A stretch of 8,905 nt of DNA from Pseudomonadota bacterium. GTDB lineage: Bacteria; Desulfobacterota; Desulfobacteria; Desulfobacterales; Desulfobacteraceae. The notes under the pieces are model-generated. The model was not told the origin of the DNA. It saw only the letters and a program-made list of their open reading frames with translations, and ran no database searches. The stretch's first letter is position 1. Every line of letters begins with the position of its first letter. Positions 6,295 through 8,905 of the stretch are shown in pieces. A program made the position numbers and the translations under genes. The stretch covers positions 1-8,905 of the forward strand of contig JAHJDU010000084.1 in assembly GCA_018812385.1 (NCBI GenBank). The letters run 5' to 3'.

Positions 6295-6663
6295 CTACTT
6301 TTTCTTTTTAACCGCAGTCCTTTTTGGACCTTTTCTTGTTCTAGCATTTGTGCTGGTTCTCTGGCCACGACAGGGAAGACCTTTACGATGACGTAATCCT
6401 CTGTAGCAACCTAGGTCCATGAGCCGCTTAATATTCATGGAGACTTCACTTCTAAGTTCACCTTCAACCTTATACTCTGCATCAATGACTTTTCTGATCT
6501 CGTTAACCTGTGTTTCGGTCAGGTCATTTGCTTTTGTAGTAGGATCAATGCTGGTTTTTTCAAGTATTAACTTTGATCTATTTCTACCTATTCCATAAAT
6601 ATAGGTCAAAGCTATCCATGCATGCTTATCTCTTGGTAAATCAACTCCTGCAATACGTGCCAA
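6295..6663 (-). CDS. rpsM: 30S ribosomal protein S13, TTG start
   Basis: A 122-residue S13 of the 30S head, which contacts the P-site tRNA and forms intersubunit bridges. The conserved N-terminus ARIAGVDLPRDK begins directly after the start codon. A helix-turn region YIYGIGRNRSKLIL (21-34) follows. The signature GCYRGLRHRKGLPCRGQRTS (85-104) leads into a basic tail ending AVKKKK. The start is TTG at 6661-6663; no ATG or GTG is nearby and the protein aligns from residue 2. AGGGGGA at a 7-base spacing serves as the ribosome binding site and overlaps the rpmJ stop codon, suggesting coupled translation. In E. coli the S4 repressor acts at the start of this gene, but no S4-binding fold was resolved here by eye. 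Confidence 0.97.
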   Translation of the reverse strand: MARIAGVDLPRDKHAWIALTYIYGIGRNRSKLILEKTSIDPTTKANDLTETQVNEIRKVIDAEYKVEGELRSEVSMNIKRLMDLGCYRGLRHRKGLPCRGQRTSTNARTRKGPKRTAVKKKK

Positions 6664-6670
6664 ATTTCTT

Positions 6671-6677
6671 TCCCCCT
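6671..6677 (-). promoter_or_regulatory. rpsM ribosome binding site overlapping the rpmJ stop
   Basis: AGGGGGA on the minus strand with a 7-base spacer to the TTG start of rpsM. Its first two bases are the last two of the rpmJ TAG (6676-6678), so termination on rpmJ places the ribosome on this site. Confidence 0.75.
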
Positions 6678-6789
6678 ATCCCTGCCTCTGTTTATGGCGT
6701 TTGTTAATACAAATAACTCTTAGGACACCACGTCTTTTTATTACTTTACAATCTCTACAAATTTTTTTTACAGATGCTCTGACTTTCAT
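6676..6789 (-). CDS. rpmJ: 50S ribosomal protein L36, zinc-binding form
   Basis: A 37-codon gene in the gap between infA and rpsM. It encodes L36, the smallest bacterial ribosomal protein, with N-terminus MKVRASVKKICRDCKVIKRR and C-terminus VICINKRHKQRQG. Cys11, Cys14, Cys27 and His32 form the zinc ribbon, so this is the C+ form. Length is exactly the family norm. The ATG at 6787-6789 is preceded by AGGAG (6797-6801) at seven bases. It lies 47 bp after infA and 12 bp before rpsM, whose ribosome binding site overlaps its stop codon. The order infA-rpmJ-rpsM is common in bacteria. Confidence 0.97.
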   Translation of the reverse strand: MKVRASVKKICRDCKVIKRRGVLRVICINKRHKQRQG

Positions 6790-6836
6790 CAACTAACTCC
6801 TAACCTAATATTTTAATATCGTATGAACTCAAATAT

Positions 6837-7055
6837 TTATTTATATCTATATGTAATTCTACCCCGGCTTAAATCATAGGGTGAAATTTCTATAGTTACC
6901 CTGTCTCCGGGCAGGATCTTGATAAAATGCATTCTCATTTTACCTGAGATGTGTGCTAACAATACGTGCTTGTTTTCAAGCTCCACTTTAAACATGGCAT
7001 TAGGCAATGTCTCAAGTACTTTCCCGTCAACTTTAATAGGTTCTTCTTTTGCCAT
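6837..7055 (-). CDS. infA: Translation initiation factor IF-1
   Basis: A 72-residue IF-1, an OB-fold protein that binds the 30S A site and, with IF-2 and IF-3, controls start-codon selection. The family pattern is complete: MAKEEPIKVDGKVLETLPNA, then FKVELENKHVLLAHISGKMR (22-41), HFIKILPGDRVTIEISPYDL (43-62) and SRGRITYRYK at the end. Length is exactly typical. The ATG at 7053-7055 has GGAG 11 bases upstream, a slightly long spacing. It follows secY by 32 bp, with no adk or map gene in between. Confidence 0.98.
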   Translation of the reverse strand: MAKEEPIKVDGKVLETLPNAMFKVELENKHVLLAHISGKMRMHFIKILPGDRVTIEISPYDLSRGRITYRYK

Positions 7056-7087
7056 AGTTTAAAAATCTCCAATCAGTTTAGACCGTT

Positions 7088-8407
7088 TCAGGATCTGCCT
7101 TTTATTCTCTTGCTACCGGATCTTCCCAAAAAGCCTTCATAATTACCAGTAATCAGGTGAGACTCTATTTGGGAGATGGTATCAATGGAAACACCCACAA
7201 CGATCAAAAGGGCTGTACCCCCAAAATAAAACGGGATATTAAACCTACTCATCAATAAGGTTGGCAGAACACAGACAGCAGACACATACAGTGCGCCACC
7301 AAGGGTAATTCTTGTCAGCACTTTATCAATGTATTCAGATGTACTTTTACCAGGCCTGATACCTGGAATGTACCCGCCATTCTTTTTCATATTTTCGGCA
7401 ACATCTTCAGGGTTAAACTGTACTGCTGTGTAGAAAAAGCAAAAGAAAATAATAAATCCTACATAAAGAAGATAATACCAAATCGTCCCAGGACTGAACA
7501 TGGCTGCCACGGTTGTCATAATTGGCAAATTGGTGAATTGTGCCAAAGTAGTCGGGAACATAATGATAGAAGATGCAAAAATTGGCGGTATAACACCGGC
7601 GGTATTTATTTTTAATGGAAGATGAGAGGTTTGCCCCCCATACATTTTTCGACCAACGACACGTTTTGCATAATGCACCGGTATCCTTCGCTGTGCCTGC
7701 TCCATATAGATAATTGCAGCGATCACAGCAACCATGAGAACAATGAGGATAAGAATTGCAAAAATCCCCAATTCTCCAGTTGTCATCAGCCGTATGGTGT
7801 TACCCATTGCAGATGGCATCTGTGCAACAATACCACCAAAAATAATCAGGGAGATACCGTTTCCGATTCCTCTTTCCGTAATTTGCTCTCCCAACCACAT
7901 GATAAAAGACGTACCAGCGGTAAGAGTAATAATGGTGACCAATCTGAATCCCCACCCTGGATATGGAACAATCGCAACACCAGCAGGAGATGTCATGGAT
8001 TCTAGCCCCACACTGATACCCAAACCCTGGATAATACTTAATATCACGGTTCCATATCTTACATACTGGGTTTTCTTTTTACGACCTGCGTCACCCTCTT
8101 TCTTAAGCTGTGCAAGGTGCGGTACAACTACCGTCATCAGTTCTAAAATAATGGAAGAACTGATATAAGGCATGATTCCCAATGCAAATATGGAAAATCT
8201 TTCCAATGCACCACCTGAGAACATATTGAACATGGAAAATAAGGTTCCTTCAGCTGCAGCAAAAAAAGAGGAAAGTGCTGCGCCGTCAACCCCTGGGGTT
8301 GGGACATGAATCCCGACACGGTAAACAAACAGCAATGCTAGTGTAATGAAAATCTTTCTTTTAAGCTCAGGAAGTTTAAATAAATTCTGGTAGCTGTTCT
8401 GGATCAT
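7088..8407 (-). CDS. secY: Protein translocase subunit SecY
   Basis: A 439-residue SecY, the channel of the SecYEG translocon that moves proteins across or into the inner membrane. About ten hydrophobic helices are present, with the usual landmarks: VYRVGIHVPTPGVDG after the first helix (28-42), a Ser/Gly-rich plug region (53-67), ALGIMPYISSSIILEL (75-90, SecY signature 1), GIGNGISLIIFGGIV (180-194, signature 2), the cytoplasmic loop RRIPVHYAKRVVGRKMYGG (240-258), and GGYIPGIRPGKSTSEYI (344-360), whose Arg351 matches the SecA-contact arginine of E. coli. A basic C-terminus ends SGSKRIKGRS. Length matches the family. The ATG at 8405-8407 follows an AAGGGA about seven bases upstream. It sits 33 bp after rplO, the classical spc operon position. 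Confidence 0.98.
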   Translation of the reverse strand: MIQNSYQNLFKLPELKRKIFITLALLFVYRVGIHVPTPGVDGAALSSFFAAAEGTLFSMFNMFSGGALERFSIFALGIMPYISSSIILELMTVVVPHLAQLKKEGDAGRKKKTQYVRYGTVILSIIQGLGISVGLESMTSPAGVAIVPYPGWGFRLVTIITLTAGTSFIMWLGEQITERGIGNGISLIIFGGIVAQMPSAMGNTIRLMTTGELGIFAILILIVLMVAVIAAIIYMEQAQRRIPVHYAKRVVGRKMYGGQTSHLPLKINTAGVIPPIFASSIIMFPTTLAQFTNLPIMTTVAAMFSPGTIWYYLLYVGFIIFFCFFYTAVQFNPEDVAENMKKNGGYIPGIRPGKSTSEYIDKVLTRITLGGALYVSAVCVLPTLLMSRFNIPFYFGGTALLIVVGVSIDTISQIESHLITGNYEGFLGRSGSKRIKGRS

Positions 8408-8440
8408 CTATAGGTCCCTTACATCACTTCTATTATATAG

Positions 8441-8875
8441 TTATTCAATACTTCCGCCGGTAGATTCGATTTTTTCTTTGGCAGTCTTGGAAACAATAAT
8501 ATTTTTCAAGAAAAATTTCTTGGTTATTTCACCCATGCCAAGAATTTTAACGCCATCACGACGACCTTTTACCATGCCGACTTCTCTTAAAGCATCAATA
8601 TCAATCGTTGCGCCATCTTCAAATCTATCCAGATCTATTACATTTAAAACAGCATTGTTTGTTTTAAATATATTAAAGAAACCCCTTTTAGGAAGTCTTC
8701 TATAAATCGGCATCTGACCGCCTTCAAATCCTGGTCGTACGCTGCCGCCTGATCTTGCTTTCAGACCTTTGTGCCCTTTGGTGGAAGTTTTACCCATACC
8801 AGAGCCTGGGCCCCGGCCTATTTTTTTTCTTTTTTTTCTGGAACCGGGCGCAGGTGCTAAATCATGAAGCTGCAT
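8441..8875 (-). CDS. rplO: 50S ribosomal protein L15
   Basis: A 144-residue L15 of the large subunit, a late-assembly protein. The typical N-terminus MQLHDLAPAPGSRKKRKKIG leads into the glycine- and lysine-rich extended segment RGPGSGMGKTSTKGHKG (21-37), RSGGSVRPGFEGGQMPIYRR (41-60) and LPKRGF (61-66). The globular part ends VSKTAKEKIESTGGSIE. Length is normal. The ATG at 8873-8875 has a strong GGAGG six bases upstream that is embedded in the last rpmD codons, with a single base between the rpmD stop and this start. Confidence 0.98.
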   Translation of the reverse strand: MQLHDLAPAPGSRKKRKKIGRGPGSGMGKTSTKGHKGLKARSGGSVRPGFEGGQMPIYRRLPKRGFFNIFKTNNAVLNVIDLDRFEDGATIDIDALREVGMVKGRRDGVKILGMGEITKKFFLKNIIVSKTAKEKIESTGGSIE

Positions 8876-8876
8876 A

Positions 8877-8905
8877 TTACACCTCCTCTACTTTAACAAG
8901 ATGAG
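8877..8905 (-). CDS. rpmD: 50S ribosomal protein L30, C-terminal end only
   Basis: Only the last eight codons and the TAA (8877-8879) are in the window, reading HLVKVEEV on the minus strand. This matches the usual L30 ending (E. coli L30 ends in a similar MVKVEE), and rpmD is the expected gene before rplO in the spc operon. The stop is one base from the rplO ATG. The identification rests on position as much as on these few residues. Confidence 0.8.

Noticed and set aside
7622..8168. Open frames of 127 and 144 codons on the + strand opposite secY
   Set aside because: They lie entirely antisense to an unmistakable SecY, lack recognisable protein features, and reflect the codon bias of the real gene.
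1..8905. Mobile elements, CRISPR arrays, tRNA or rRNA genes, toxin-antitoxin or defence genes
   Set aside because: I looked on both strands and saw no transposase, phage or defence-like protein, no regularly spaced direct repeats and no tRNA or rRNA-like segment. Genes are densely packed, and the longest gap is the 182-bp divergent spacer at 1423-1604.

Overview
The window looks like chromosomal DNA from an AT-rich bacterium, most likely a deltaproteobacterial sulfate reducer of the Desulfobacterota (Desulfobacter/Desulfobacula-like). This is an inference from protein style, a GAF-GGDEF protein of a type I associate with that group, and the gene order; no search was run. Nothing indicates phage, plasmid, insertion sequence, CRISPR or other mobile DNA.

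Left part (1-3660), accessory and housekeeping genes: the 3' end of moaA (molybdenum cofactor synthesis) runs rightward and meets a leftward AI-2E family membrane permease gene, with an AT-rich hairpin between them. A 182-bp divergent spacer with candidate promoters then separates the permease from a rightward gene for a GAF-GGDEF protein, a predicted c-di-GMP synthase. That gene ends 3 bp from a convergent PLP-dependent threonine aldolase-type gene.

Right part (3722-8905), on the minus strand: the distal end of the large ribosomal protein (spc-alpha) operon. In transcription order it reads rpmD (last codons only), rplO, secY, infA, rpmJ, rpsM, rpsK, rpsD, rpoA, rplQ, then a strong intrinsic terminator at 3722-3757. 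Spacing is tight, from an 11-bp overlap to 46 bp, so the genes are probably cotranscribed from a promoter outside the window. rpmJ (37 codons) is a short gene that is easy to miss. The products are ribosomal proteins L30, L15, L36, S13, S11, S4 and L17, the SecY translocon channel, initiation factor IF-1 and the RNA polymerase alpha subunit, so translation, transcription and membrane-protein insertion are co-expressed.

The most notable points are modest. rpsM and rpsD both appear to start at TTG, while their neighbours use ATG. adk and map are absent between secY and infA. Four TTGAC pentamers of alternating orientation sit in the divergent spacer at 1483-1543. A dyad lies just upstream of the threonine aldolase ribosome binding site. 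I found no convincing undescribed system; this is mostly an ordinary core-genome region.
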